Shown in pieces: positions 42,441-50,622 of a stretch of DNA of 64,000 bases. The notes below the pieces were generated by a model. It worked only from the letters and a program-made list of their open reading frames with translations, did not search any database and had not been told where the DNA came from. Numbering within the stretch: the stretch's first letter is position 1; the number at the start of each line of letters is the position of its first letter. Position numbers and translations under genes: made by a program. The stretch comes from CAADGU01 sp964581605 (GTDB taxonomy: Bacteria; Chloroflexota; Anaerolineae; Promineifilales; Promineifilaceae), in NCBI GenBank assembly GCA_964581605.1, contig CAZOPF010000013.1, positions 14,077 through 78,076 on the forward strand. Reading direction: 5' to 3'.

Positions 42441-43991
42441 ATGAAGAAATTACCAGCCTTTATTATTTTGTGCCTCTTCGTCGGAACTGTTTTGCTGGTG
42501 GGTTGCGCTTCTGCCAGCCCTACCCCTTTTCCGACGATGATGGCAACGGCCGTAGCCGAACGTCCCACCACCACAAACATCACTTCAGAGGCAGTGGAAG
42601 CCGCCGTGGGTGAAAGCATGGCGACGGCCGTGCCCGATACCAGCACCCCTGGCCCCTCGCCCACAGCCTCGAATACACCGCGCCCCTCTCCTATCCCCAC
42701 GCGCACTCCCTCGCCCACCATCACCCCCACTTTCCGTCCCCAGGTTGCGCCCACGCTGGCGGAAACGGCCGCCCCGGTCGAATTCCGTGAAGGAGTGCCC
42801 ACGCCCTCTACGGCCGTGCCCTCCCCCGTGCCCACTTTTGAAACCCCAAACGAGATCACTAACGTCCTGCTGCTCGGCAGCGACAACCCGTTAGGATCAG
42901 ATAGTCTGCGCACCGACACCATGATCATCGTCTCCATCAACCACGAAAACCAGACCGCTTCTATGGTCTCCCTGCCCCGCGACCTGTTCGTGTATCATCC
43001 TGGCAAAATTATGAGCCGCCTGAACACCGCGCTCACCCTGGGCGGCGTGGAACAGTTAGAGCAAACCATCCTCTACAACTTTGGCATCCCCATTCACTAC
43101 TATGCCCAGATTGACTTTGACGGTTTTAAGCAGGCAGTGGACGCTATGGGCGGTGTAGACGTGGCGGTGAGCTGCCGTCTGCAAGATTGGCGGCTTATCT
43201 CCCCAGAATTAGACCCCAACGACGAAAACAACTGGCAGCAATTTCCTTTGGAGCCGGGCGTTCACCACATGGATGGCGATACCGCACTCTGGTATGCTCG
43301 TTCCCGCCTCTCTACCAGCGATTTTGATCGCGGCCGTCGCCAGCAGCAGCTCCTCCATGCCATGCTCAACCAGAGTGTTGACCTGAATCTTATCGCTGAA
43401 GCGCCGACTCTCTGGAACACCTACAAAGACTCAGTTGTCACCGATATTGATATCGGCCGTTTGTTGCAATTCGCCGCCCTGGCCCCGGCCATTCGGGAGA
43501 ATGGGGTGCAGCATCTCTATCTGGCGCGGGGTATCCAGCCCTGGACGACGCCCGATGGTGCTTCTGTGCAGTTACCCATTTGGGAGGGCGAAGGCAACTT
43601 TGGCGAAACGTTTAGCCGCCTGTATCGCCCCCCCGCGCTCAACCGGGCCACCCGCCCCCCCATCACCGTGCAAATTGTCAATGCCAGTGGCAACCCGGAT
43701 ATGGCCTTGCTGGCGGCCGATAATCTGGCCTGGTATGGTTTCATTCCCCTCATCAGTGACGAGACGCCATCGGTAGAGGCTATCACCCGGCTGGAGTATT
43801 ACCACGACAATTTCAAAGATTCGTATGACTGGCTCCTTAGCTGGATTTTTGACCGCCATCGTTCGCAGATTGAGCAGGTAGATGACCCCGCTTTCACCGA
43901 TGACTACCGTGTTATCCTCGGCCAGGATTATGACCCCTGCCTGAACCAACTTTCGCAGCCGCAGGAGTTCTTGCCGGAAAGCAGTGAATAG
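42441..43991 (+). CDS. LytR-CpsA-Psr (LCP) family lipoprotein
   Basis: 516 residues. The signal sequence ends in the lipobox LLVGC (Cys near residue 22), so the protein is predicted to be lipid-anchored rather than membrane-spanning as in most LCP proteins. Residues 25-135 are a Pro/Thr/Ser-rich stalk. The LCP domain starts NVLLLGSDNP, with SDSLRTDTMIIVSI, MVSLPRDLFVYHPG and ALWYARSRLSTSDFDRGRRQ carrying the conserved Arg and Asp residues that bind polyprenyl pyrophosphate. Residues about 405-450 resemble the LytR_C domain (ITVQIVNASGNPDMALLAA). LCP enzymes transfer glycan polymers from lipid carrier to the wall. ATG 42441 is used. Confidence 0.87.
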   Translation: MKKLPAFIILCLFVGTVLLVGCASASPTPFPTMMATAVAERPTTTNITSEAVEAAVGESMATAVPDTSTPGPSPTASNTPRPSPIPTRTPSPTITPTFRPQVAPTLAETAAPVEFREGVPTPSTAVPSPVPTFETPNEITNVLLLGSDNPLGSDSLRTDTMIIVSINHENQTASMVSLPRDLFVYHPGKIMSRLNTALTLGGVEQLEQTILYNFGIPIHYYAQIDFDGFKQAVDAMGGVDVAVSCRLQDWRLISPELDPNDENNWQQFPLEPGVHHMDGDTALWYARSRLSTSDFDRGRRQQQLLHAMLNQSVDLNLIAEAPTLWNTYKDSVVTDIDIGRLLQFAALAPAIRENGVQHLYLARGIQPWTTPDGASVQLPIWEGEGNFGETFSRLYRPPALNRATRPPITVQIVNASGNPDMALLAADNLAWYGFIPLISDETPSVEAITRLEYYHDNFKDSYDWLLSWIFDRHRSQIEQVDDPAFTDDYRVILGQDYDPCLNQLSQPQEFLPESSE

Positions 43992-44016
43992 TGAGCAGTG
44001 AATAGTGAGCGGTTCA
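43984..44016. repeat. Short direct repeat AGTGAATAGTGAGC
   Basis: Two tandem copies of GTGAATAGTGAGC(A/G) begin in the last codons of the LCP gene (…SSE stop) and continue into the spacer before the arfB stop. A related CTGCTTACTGCTCA pair is found at 45343-45370. Confidence 0.7.
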
Positions 44017-44031
44017 GCATACTGTTACCTG

Positions 44032-44469
44032 TTAACTTCCCCCCTCCCACTTCCGTCGTTCCCGTTTCTTTTCACTGATTTTGTGTTTGTTGGAGAGACG
44101 TTTTTCAACGGCCGTGTGGCTCGGCCGTGTCTTTTTGCGTGGTTTGGTGGGTTGAAGTGCCTGTGCCAGCACCGTCTGGAAACGGGCCAGCGCCAGTTCC
44201 CGGTTTTGCCACTGACTGCGGGCCGTCTGCGCCTGAATTTGCAACACCCCTTGATTGTCAATCCGGTTAGCCAATTTCTTCATAATCATGGCGCGTTGTT
44301 CTTCATTCAGGCTGGGGGAATGGGCCACATCAAACAACAGCGTGGTTTTGGTGGCCGTCTTGTTTACATGCTGCCCACCCGGCCCGCTGCTGCCAGAAAA
44401 GCGAAACGCGATCTCCGCTAACGGAATGTGCAGTGTGGTGTTAATGCTGATGCTAGTGGCCTCATCCAT
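44032..44469 (-). CDS. arfB: Alternative ribosome-rescue factor B (peptidyl-tRNA hydrolase)
   Basis: 145 residues, the normal size for ArfB/YaeJ. GSSGPGGQHVNKTATKT contains the catalytic GGQ (G31-G32-Q33), which hydrolyses peptidyl-tRNA on stalled ribosomes. The C-terminal tail is strongly basic (KPRKKTRPSHTAVEKRL, HKISEKKRERRKW), as needed to enter the empty mRNA channel; full-length release factors have domains missing here. It stands alone and converges on the LCP gene. Confidence 0.92.
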   Translation of the reverse strand: MDEATSISINTTLHIPLAEIAFRFSGSSGPGGQHVNKTATKTTLLFDVAHSPSLNEEQRAMIMKKLANRIDNQGVLQIQAQTARSQWQNRELALARFQTVLAQALQPTKPRKKTRPSHTAVEKRLSNKHKISEKKRERRKWEGGS

Positions 44470-45004
44470 GCCTCTACGCTAAACCAATTAGCCCTGGGCG
44501 GCAACCTTTTCTTATCATTCGTTGCGCACTGCTTGACTGCCTCTTGCCACACGGTCGGCCACTCCGCAAACGGTGCCATACAGGGTGCCGGCAAGTTGGC
44601 TGATAACTCATTGAGCCTATGCTTACGCGCGATGATTGCTGTCACAGGCTGCCCGGATGAAAATCATACACTTTACGGCCGTAGCGTCTTGCTTCGGTTT
44701 CATCCCATTTTCTCCGCCAATCTTTTTTCTGGGTTATACCGNNNNNNNNNNNNNNNNNNNNNNNNNNNNNNNNNNNNNNNNNNNNNNNNNNNNNNNNNNN
44801 NNNNNNNNNNNNNNNNNNNNNNNNNNNNNNNNNNNNNNNNNTCTTGCTTCGGTTTCATCCCATTTTCTCCGCCAATCTTTTTTCTGGGTTATACCGTTCG
44901 GCCGTTATTGACGCTGCCGGAAGGTAGACTTACAATCCAACTAACTGTGTAACCTGGCAGCCTCTCTGGATTTTAACCGCAAAAAATACAATGAAAGGCA
45001 AACG
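44470..45004. other. Gene-free stretch with scaffold gap
   Basis: No convincing coding frame was found on either strand. It contains 100 N at 44742-44841, and the same 55 bases lie on both sides of the gap. It should include the promoters of arfB (- strand) and clpS (+ strand), but none was identified. Confidence 0.6.
44687..44896. other. Scaffold gap (100 N) flanked by an identical 55-base duplication
   Basis: Bases 44687-44741 and 44842-44896 are identical (starting TCTTGCTTCGGTTTCATCCC and ending GGGTTATACCG) and directly abut the N run. This is what is left when two contigs overlapping by one k-mer of 55 are joined by a fixed-size gap. The true sequence is probably continuous with a single copy. 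Confidence 0.9.
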
Positions 45005-45340
45005 ATGACCCGCTCCATTCTTGCACAAACGCAAAATGAATTTGCTCCGGTTATTGAAGATGTACCGCTGGTGGAGGACACGGCCGTAGACGACCGCTGG
45101 AAAGTGATTGCCCATGACGACCCCGTGACGACGATGGATTTTGTAGTCTGGGTGTTGGTGGAATTTTTCTATAAACCGCTGATTTTTGCCGAGGCGATTA
45201 TGTGGCAGGTGCATACAGAGGGGATGTCGGTGGTGGATGTGCTGCCGAAGGCAGAGGCGGAACGGCGTGTGGCCCAGGCCACCTTTGCCGCCCGCCTGCA
45301 AGGGTTCCCGTTTCGGTTTACTATCGAACCGGAACAGTGA
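45005..45340 (+). CDS. clpS: ATP-dependent Clp protease adaptor ClpS
   Basis: 111 residues. WKVIAHDDPVTTMDFVVWVL is the ClpS core with the N-degron pocket (DDPVTTMDFV), followed by MWQVHTEGMSVVDVLPKAEA and FPFRFTIEPE at the C-terminus. ClpS delivers N-end-rule substrates to the Clp unfoldase. No clpA or clpC gene is adjacent in this window. The N-terminal 30 residues are acidic and flexible, as usual. Confidence 0.92.
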   Translation: MTRSILAQTQNEFAPVIEDVPLVEDTAVDDRWKVIAHDDPVTTMDFVVWVLVEFFYKPLIFAEAIMWQVHTEGMSVVDVLPKAEAERRVAQATFAARLQGFPFRFTIEPEQ

Positions 45341-45373
45341 ACTGCTTACTGCTCACTGCTTACTGCTCACTTA
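45336..45373. repeat. Direct repeat CTGCTTACTGCTCA between clpS and a convergent gene
   Basis: Two tandem copies of CTGCTTACTGCTCA fill the 33-base space between the converging stops of clpS and the enoyl-CoA hydratase gene. It complements the AGTGAATAGTGAGC motif at 43984. Confidence 0.7.
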
Positions 45374-46147
45374 TTACTCTCCTTTCCACACCGGCGGCCG
45401 TTTGTTAATAAAGGCATCCATCCCCTCTTTCTGGTCGGCGGTGGCGAAGAGCATGTAAAAGAGGCGGCGTTCCAGTCCCAACCCCGATTGCAAATTGGTT
45501 TCAAAAGCAGCATTGACTGCTTCTTTTGCCAGACGAATGGCCACGGGGGCGCGTTCGGCAATTTGTTGGCCTAATTTAATCGCTTCTTCGAGATACAGTT
45601 CCACAGGCACCACCCGGTTGACCAGGCCATATTGTTGGGCTTCGTGAGCGGAGAGGAAACGGCCGTTCAACACAATCTCCATCGCCAACGCCTTGCCTAC
45701 GGCACGGGTCATGCGTTGGGTGCCGCCCGCACCGGGCATCACGCCAATGTTGATTTCCGGCTGGCCGAATTGGGCGCTCTCACTGGCCACGATCAGGTCG
45801 CAGGCCATCGCCAGTTCACAACCGCCGCCCAACGCAAAACCAGACACGGCCGCCATCACCGGTTTGGTAATCTTTTGCAGCCGATCCCACTGGTCAATCA
45901 TAGAACTGTTGAGCATGGTTACGGGGGTAGCTTCCGCCATCGCCTTGATGTCGGCTCCGGCGGCAAAGGCGCGTTCATTGCCGGTAATGACCATGCAGCC
46001 GATGGCTTCGTCCGCGTCAAATGCTTCCAGCGCAGACATCAGTTCCCTCATTACATCTACATTCAAGGCGTTAAGGGCTTTGGGGCGGTTGATCTGGGCG
46101 ATTCCCACACGGCCGTCTACCCGCGCCAGGATAAACTCGTAACTCAT
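45374..46147 (-). CDS. Enoyl-CoA hydratase/isomerase (crotonase family)
   Basis: 257 residues, typical length. ERAFAAGADIKAMAEATP gives the CoA-binding and first oxyanion-hole segment, and GFALGGGCELAMACD the second. FGQPEINIGVMPGAGGTQRM holds the catalytic Glu positions (PEINIGVMPG) as in FadB/short-chain enoyl-CoA hydratases. The C-terminal helix ADQKEGMDAFINKRPPVW is characteristic. Start ATG 46147 is fixed by AAGGAGG a few bases upstream. It likely hydrates 2-enoyl-CoA in fatty-acid or butyrate-type metabolism. No other beta-oxidation genes are beside it. Confidence 0.9.
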   Translation of the reverse strand: MSYEFILARVDGRVGIAQINRPKALNALNVDVMRELMSALEAFDADEAIGCMVITGNERAFAAGADIKAMAEATPVTMLNSSMIDQWDRLQKITKPVMAAVSGFALGGGCELAMACDLIVASESAQFGQPEINIGVMPGAGGTQRMTRAVGKALAMEIVLNGRFLSAHEAQQYGLVNRVVPVELYLEEAIKLGQQIAERAPVAIRLAKEAVNAAFETNLQSGLGLERRLFYMLFATADQKEGMDAFINKRPPVWKGE

Positions 46148-46230
46148 CTTTTCCTCCTTAACGAAGAGGAGATGGGGAGATGGAAAGAGTGGCCTGATGT
46201 TCAATCTTTCAAACTCCCAATCTCTTACTC

Positions 46231-47097
46231 TCATCCTTCAAAAATATCAGCCAAATTCGCCACTTCACCCGCCATAAAACGGCGTAGTTGCCCGGTGGTC
46301 GTGGGTAAGGTGGGCAGGTTTTCTGCTTTTTTGATGCGCAACTGGTAGGCCTGGGCTTCAAATTCATCAAAGGCAGCTTCCAGGCAAAGGATGGTGGCCG
46401 CGTGGCGGAACAGGTCGCGCTGCGGCCGTTCCAGTTCGGCCAGATGCTCCGCCATCAGCCGGATGCTCAGATGGTGGCAAACGGTAGCCACAATGGTGGG
46501 CGGGTCTTCATCAAAGGGCCAGGGTGGGGATTCACCGACCGCTTTGGGGGGGGGCAGCAGCAGATAAAACGTGTCCTGTGTGGTGGCAAGGACGGCCGTC
46601 AGCGCCGGATAGACGATATTGGGCATGATCACAATCCAGGGGTTGGCGGTTGTTTTCGTGAGGCGGTCAAAAAAGGCCGCCACACGGCCGTCGGCAAAAA
46701 TCCCTTGCAGCGCCCTCACTCCTTCTTGCCATGCCTGTTGATGTTTGTCCCAAAAGCTGATGATGTCTGTATCATGTTCAAAATCGGCCAGGGAACGCGC
46801 CCATCGTTCAATTTTGAGCAGGTGGGGCAGTGGTTCGGCCGGTTCAAAGGTGGGCCAGGCGCAGCGCACGGCCGTGCTGAACAACTCCTCCAACGTCACC
46901 CCATTGAGCAAAGCCTCATTCACGCCACGCACAGCCTGATGATACCTGTACTTTTGGGCAAACTGGCGCGTCTGTTTGGCATGAGGATGCACCGCATGGG
47001 TTAACTGTTTTTGCTCCTCATCCGGCCAATCGCTGGCGGCGAGCACGGCCGTTACCAATCGCGCCCGGTCATCAATCTTCACTTCAATCGTCGTCAT
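46231..47097 (-). CDS. Uncharacterised soluble protein
   Basis: 288 residues without membrane segments or a signal peptide. Visible features are an N-terminal beta-strand (TTIEVKIDDRARLVTAVLA), several Trp-containing helices (FWDKHQQAWQEGVRAL), a hydrophobic strand NPWIVIMPNIVYPALTAVLA, and an AEHLAELERPQRDLFRHAA helix. I cannot assign a family. It ends 83 bases upstream of the enoyl-CoA hydratase start in the same direction. Confidence 0.65.
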   Translation of the reverse strand: MTTIEVKIDDRARLVTAVLAASDWPDEEQKQLTHAVHPHAKQTRQFAQKYRYHQAVRGVNEALLNGVTLEELFSTAVRCAWPTFEPAEPLPHLLKIERWARSLADFEHDTDIISFWDKHQQAWQEGVRALQGIFADGRVAAFFDRLTKTTANPWIVIMPNIVYPALTAVLATTQDTFYLLLPPPKAVGESPPWPFDEDPPTIVATVCHHLSIRLMAEHLAELERPQRDLFRHAATILCLEAAFDEFEAQAYQLRIKKAENLPTLPTTTGQLRRFMAGEVANLADIFEG

Positions 47098-47104
47098 AGT
47101 TATT

Positions 47105-47204
47105 TCTCAATGGTAATCAGGTGTTCAGGTGTTCAAGCGTGCAAGTGATCAAGTGTTCACGTGAACACCCAAACACCCAAACACTTAAACACCCAAACAC
47201 CCCA
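47105..47204. repeat. Intergenic hairpin and CAAACACC repeats
   Basis: The spacer consists of GGTGTTCA units, the 16-bp perfect palindrome GTGTTCACGTGAACAC (47153-47168), and about five CCAAACAC units. It is of the same family as 25618-25689, 48033-48088 and 58206-58288. Confidence 0.8.
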
Positions 47205-47993
47205 TCACACCCTATAATCACTTTCCACTTTCGGCCACAGTCGCCAGATAAACACGGCCGTGACCGCTGCTGATAAACCATACACCCATAACAACTGCGT
47301 CACGGCCGTGTCCGGCGGCATACTGCCCAACGCCGTCCAGGCCGTAAAAGTTTGCAGCGCCTGGATGATCACCATGCCCAGCCAGCTGCCGGTGCGCAGC
47401 CGAATGATACCGTAAAAAACCCCCCAGGTTGTATAGTAAATCAGCGTGATAAGGGAAGCCGCGTACACGTTTTGAAAAAGCATAAATCCAACCGCACCAA
47501 AGATAATTCCACTGGCAGCGGCGGCCGTCAGCGCGCCGCGCCAATCAGCGATGGCCCGGAAGAGCAGGCCAAACGTCCACAATTGCAGCGCAAACGCCTC
47601 AAACAGCCAGGTGTAAATGAAAACGCGCGTAGAGCCAGCTACCTCTGGATTGATGGGGATGAACACTACCCGGAAAATCAAGAAAGCAACCCACCCTAAT
47701 GTGGCAAAGGCGATTCCGGCAAATAACGGCCGGCCCCCTTTCAGCCCCAGGCCTGGCAGCCCATAAAACGCCAGCCCCACAAACCAGGCCGCCAACCCTA
47801 CGGCCGCGAACATCGGTGCCCGACTGTTTGCCGTTGTGATGCCCCCGGTCAACCAACCCACCACTAGCCCGGCCACAACTGGCACCACCAGCGCGACCAA
47901 TACCCGGTTCTGTACAGATAATGAAGTGCGTGACGGCCTGGTGGCCGACGGCCGTGCCGCCGCTTGTCGTTGTGTCCGTTTCTTCCCTGCCAT
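47205..47993 (-). CDS. Multi-pass membrane protein, CPBP-like
   Basis: 262 residues with seven or eight hydrophobic helices after a basic N-terminal tail (KKRTQRQAAARPSATRPSR). The segment YYTTWGVFYGIIRLRTGSWL followed by a GMVIIQALQTF helix resembles the C-terminal motif of CPBP (Abi/CAAX-protease-like) proteins. The EExxxR motif expected in the first conserved helix is not seen, so protease activity is doubtful. ATG 47993 is used rather than the extra upstream codon. Confidence 0.55.
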   Translation of the reverse strand: MAGKKRTQRQAAARPSATRPSRTSLSVQNRVLVALVVPVVAGLVVGWLTGGITTANSRAPMFAAVGLAAWFVGLAFYGLPGLGLKGGRPLFAGIAFATLGWVAFLIFRVVFIPINPEVAGSTRVFIYTWLFEAFALQLWTFGLLFRAIADWRGALTAAAASGIIFGAVGFMLFQNVYAASLITLIYYTTWGVFYGIIRLRTGSWLGMVIIQALQTFTAWTALGSMPPDTAVTQLLWVYGLSAAVTAVFIWRLWPKVESDYRV

Positions 47994-48032
47994 CACGCCG
48001 ATTTTAACACCGAACCGGGAGTGGGTGTATAT

Positions 48033-48088
48033 GTGTTCAAGTGCTCAAGTGCTTACGTAAACACCTGAACACCTCAACACTTGAACAC
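48033..48088. repeat. Intergenic hairpin GTGTTCAAGTG / CACTTGAACAC
   Basis: An 11-bp perfect outer stem (48033-48043 with 48078-48088) encloses further CAAGTG and AACACCT units. It lies between divergent genes (membrane protein on -, MFS on +), so it is not a terminator for either. Confidence 0.82.
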
Positions 48089-48118
48089 TAAATCACCTTT
48101 CAGCTACACTTCCCCCCC

Positions 48119-49312
48119 ATGCCTAAACAACCACCCCGCTCCCCACTCCTCGCTCAATTGGGTCTGATGACGCTGGCCCGGCTTTGTTTGAACACCGGCT
48201 TACGCATGGTCTATCCCTTTGCGCCCGCCTTTGCACGTGGCCTGGGGGTGCCCATAGAGGCTATTTACCAGTTGATTTTCATTCGCAACTTTGCCGGATT
48301 TTTTAGTCCCTTGTTCAGCCCATTGTCCGAGCGGTACGGCCGTGTGCCCGTGATGATGGGGGCGATGGTATTGTTCAGTTTGGGCTGTCTGATTGTGCTG
48401 ATATGGCCGACGTATGCCGCTTTGGGCATCACCCTTTGCCTTATCTCGCTGGCAAAAGTCGTCTACGACCCGGCCATGCAATCGTACATCGGCGAACGGG
48501 TGCCTTATGCCCAACGCGGCCGGGCCATTTCCGTGACCGAGTTAGCCTGGGCGGGCGCGCTGCTCATTGGCGGCCCCGTGCTCAGCCTGGCCATTGCCCG
48601 GCAGGGGTGGCAGGCCCCCTTTTTCTGGCTGGCGGTGGCGGGTGGTGTGGCGGCAACGGCCGTCTGGCGCGGCGTCCCCCGTACCCATGCGCCCGGCGCA
48701 GGCAGCGCGGTTACGTTACGACAAACAGCCCGCGTGATTCGCCGCCATCGCGTCATCTGGGCGGCCATGCTTTACATCACCCTGACCATGACGGCCAGCG
48801 AAACGCTGCTCATCGTCTTTGGCGATTGGATGGAAAGCACCTTTGGCCTGAGCCTGGTGGCGTTGGGCTTTTCGGCCAGCGTCATTGGCCTGGCGGAAGC
48901 AACGGGTGAATTGAGTACCGGCTGGGCGGTGGATCGGTTTGGCAAACGGCCGATTGTCATCAGCACCGGCCTGCTTAATGCCCTGGCCATACTGCTGCTG
49001 CCCTTTGTCAGCGTCACGTTAGGCGCGGCGCAGGTGGCTTATTTTGCCGTTTTTTTCCTGTTTGAAATGGCGATAGTGGGCAGTATGCCGCTTATGACGG
49101 AACTGGTACCTTCGGCGCGGGCAGTGGTGATGTCGGCGGTGATCGCGGCGATGGCCTTGGGGCGGGTGGCCGGCGCCTGGTTGGGGCCACAGCTTTTTGC
49201 CACCTGGGGCTTCGGTGCGAATGGGATAGCGGCGGCGGTGATGATGGGCACGGCCGTGCTCATCCTGGCGCTGTGGGTGCATGAGCACAAAGAAGGGTGG
49301 TCAAAGCCATGA
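48119..49312 (+). CDS. Major facilitator superfamily transporter
   Basis: 397 residues with twelve hydrophobic segments. SPLFSPLSERYGRVPVMMGA between helices 2 and 3 is the MFS loop (usual form GxLaDrxGrrxxl), and ELSTGWAVDRFGKRPIVIST is its repeat between helices 8 and 9, confirming the two-fold arrangement. The substrate is not evident; drug or metabolite efflux is likely for this size class. It starts 30 bases after the intergenic hairpin. Confidence 0.85.
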   Translation: MPKQPPRSPLLAQLGLMTLARLCLNTGLRMVYPFAPAFARGLGVPIEAIYQLIFIRNFAGFFSPLFSPLSERYGRVPVMMGAMVLFSLGCLIVLIWPTYAALGITLCLISLAKVVYDPAMQSYIGERVPYAQRGRAISVTELAWAGALLIGGPVLSLAIARQGWQAPFFWLAVAGGVAATAVWRGVPRTHAPGAGSAVTLRQTARVIRRHRVIWAAMLYITLTMTASETLLIVFGDWMESTFGLSLVALGFSASVIGLAEATGELSTGWAVDRFGKRPIVISTGLLNALAILLLPFVSVTLGAAQVAYFAVFFLFEMAIVGSMPLMTELVPSARAVVMSAVIAAMALGRVAGAWLGPQLFATWGFGANGIAAAVMMGTAVLILALWVHEHKEGWSKP

Positions 49313-49362
49313 TCATTGAGCTAACGTATCAAAACCCAACTCATGCATCACCTGGGGTAACG

Positions 49363-49548
49363 TCATATGACGTAAAAGCGCCAAATGAAGAGCGAGCCAA
49401 CACCTGGTTCATTCTCGGCCCAGACACGGCCGTGATGCGCCTCCCCCACCCCCTTGACAATTGCCAGCTCCAACCCGGAACCGCCGGCCGCCCGTGCGCA
49501 GAAACGGCCGCCCATGCGCGGGAACGGTTGGCACGGATAACAGGTCAC
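49363..49548 (-). pseudogene. Remnant of a sensor histidine kinase (C-terminal ATPase end)
   Basis: On the - strand, GGSGLELAIVKGVGEAHHGR followed by VWAENEPGVGSLF reproduces the G2 box and final strands of a HATPase_c domain (usual form GGTGLGLAIVK...GG.IW..S.pG.GS.F). Only about 40 residues are recognisable, the frame ends in TGA at 49363, and the upstream part decays into unrelated sequence. An 82-84 codon frame on the + strand over the same bases (49309-49554) is treated as its shadow. Confidence 0.7.
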
Positions 49549-49595
49549 AGATAACCGATTACCGATAGTCCGCCATCCCCGCTACAATTGGCGGT

Positions 49596-50570
49596 ATGTT
49601 TGAACTGGTCTTTTTGGGCACGTCGGCGTCGGCCCCTTCGGTGCATCGGGGACTCTCGGCGCATATCATTTTGCACCGGGAATATCGTTTTTTGCTGGAC
49701 TGTGGCGAAGGCACACAGCGGCAAATTCTCACCAGTGGCCTGGGTTTCAAGCGGCTAAACAAGGTGTTGCTGACACACGGACATCTGGATCATATTTTGG
49801 GTTTGGGTGGTTTTGTATCTACGTTGAGCCGCTGGGAAAATATGGATCAGGTGGATATTTACGCTGGCCGCCATACGCTGCGCCGGGTAGCTGATTTGTT
49901 GTTTAAGGTGGTCTTTCCCAACGGCCGTACCCCGCTCGACATCAACTTTATCGAAATTGAACCCGGTGTGATCTTCCACGACGACAAATTTACGCTCACG
50001 GCCGTGCCCGTCAGCCACCGTGGGCCAGATTGTTACGGTTTTGTCTTTGAAGAAAAGGCGCACCGCCCTTTTCTGGCGGAAAAGGCGGCGGAGTTGGGCG
50101 TCCCGTTTGGGCCGGAACGGGCGCAACTGGTGCGGGGCAACCCCATTATGCTGGCCGACGGCCGTGTTATTACCCCAGATGATGTGTTGGGTACGGCCGT
50201 GTCTGGCGTCAAATATGTGCATATCGGCGATGTGGGGCAGACGCATAACCTGGTGGACGTTTGCCGCGACGCCGATACGCTGGTCATTGAAGCCACCTAT
50301 TTACAGGCGGATGCGGAAATGGCCGCAGAGTTTGGGCATCTGACGGCTGCCCAAGCCGCCCAACTGGCGCGTGATGCGGGCGTCAAAAGCCTCATCCTTA
50401 CCCATCTCTCCCGCCGCTACTTTGCCCGCGACGTGCGCCAGGAAGCCCAGGCCATCTTTCCCCGCGCCCACGTCGCCCACGATTTTGACCATTACCAGAT
50501 TACCCGTGAGGGTGCAGTGCGATTGGAAAAGGAGCAGGGGAGCAGAGGAGCGGAGGAGCAAGGGGGATGA
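49596..50570 (+). CDS. rnz: Ribonuclease Z
   Basis: 324 residues. FLGTSASAPSVHRGLSAHII is the RNase Z N-terminus. The zinc-binding motif is H61-G-H63-L-D65-H66 in LLTHGHLDHILGLGGF, and later metal ligands lie in PVSHRGPDCYGF, YVHIGDVGQTHNL and LILTHLSRRY. The insert around GNPIMLADGRVITPDDVLG belongs to the tRNA-binding part. It removes the 3' trailer of tRNA precursors. The last 14 residues (EKEQGSRGAEEQGG) are encoded by a GGAGCAGAG repeat and are not part of the family. A TACAAT box lies 10-15 bases before ATG 49596. Confidence 0.9.
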   Translation: MFELVFLGTSASAPSVHRGLSAHIILHREYRFLLDCGEGTQRQILTSGLGFKRLNKVLLTHGHLDHILGLGGFVSTLSRWENMDQVDIYAGRHTLRRVADLLFKVVFPNGRTPLDINFIEIEPGVIFHDDKFTLTAVPVSHRGPDCYGFVFEEKAHRPFLAEKAAELGVPFGPERAQLVRGNPIMLADGRVITPDDVLGTAVSGVKYVHIGDVGQTHNLVDVCRDADTLVIEATYLQADAEMAAEFGHLTAAQAAQLARDAGVKSLILTHLSRRYFARDVRQEAQAIFPRAHVAHDFDHYQITREGAVRLEKEQGSRGAEEQGG

Positions 50571-50605
50571 TTCCCCTCTGCTCCCCTGCCCCTCTGTTCC
50601 TCTGC
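50530..50605. repeat. Inverted repeat of GGAGCAGAG units at the rnz 3' end
   Basis: GGAGCAGGGGAGCAGAGGAG and its approximate complement CTCTGCTCCCCTGCCCCTCT form a long imperfect hairpin. It spans the last rnz codons, its stop (50568-50570) and the spacer before the oxidoreductase gene. It could act as a terminator or processing site, but no U-tract follows. Confidence 0.8.
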
Positions 50606-50622
50606 AAATAAAAGGAACAGCA

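Noticed and set aside
44742..44841. 55-base direct repeat around the gap considered as a transposon or attachment-site footprint
   Set aside because: The copies abut the N run exactly and are identical, which is explained by an assembly overlap.
49309..49554. + strand ORF of 81 codons starting inside the MFS stop (ATGA)
   Set aside because: The overlapping start looks attractive, but the opposite strand has a recognisable histidine kinase end, and the + strand peptide has no motif.
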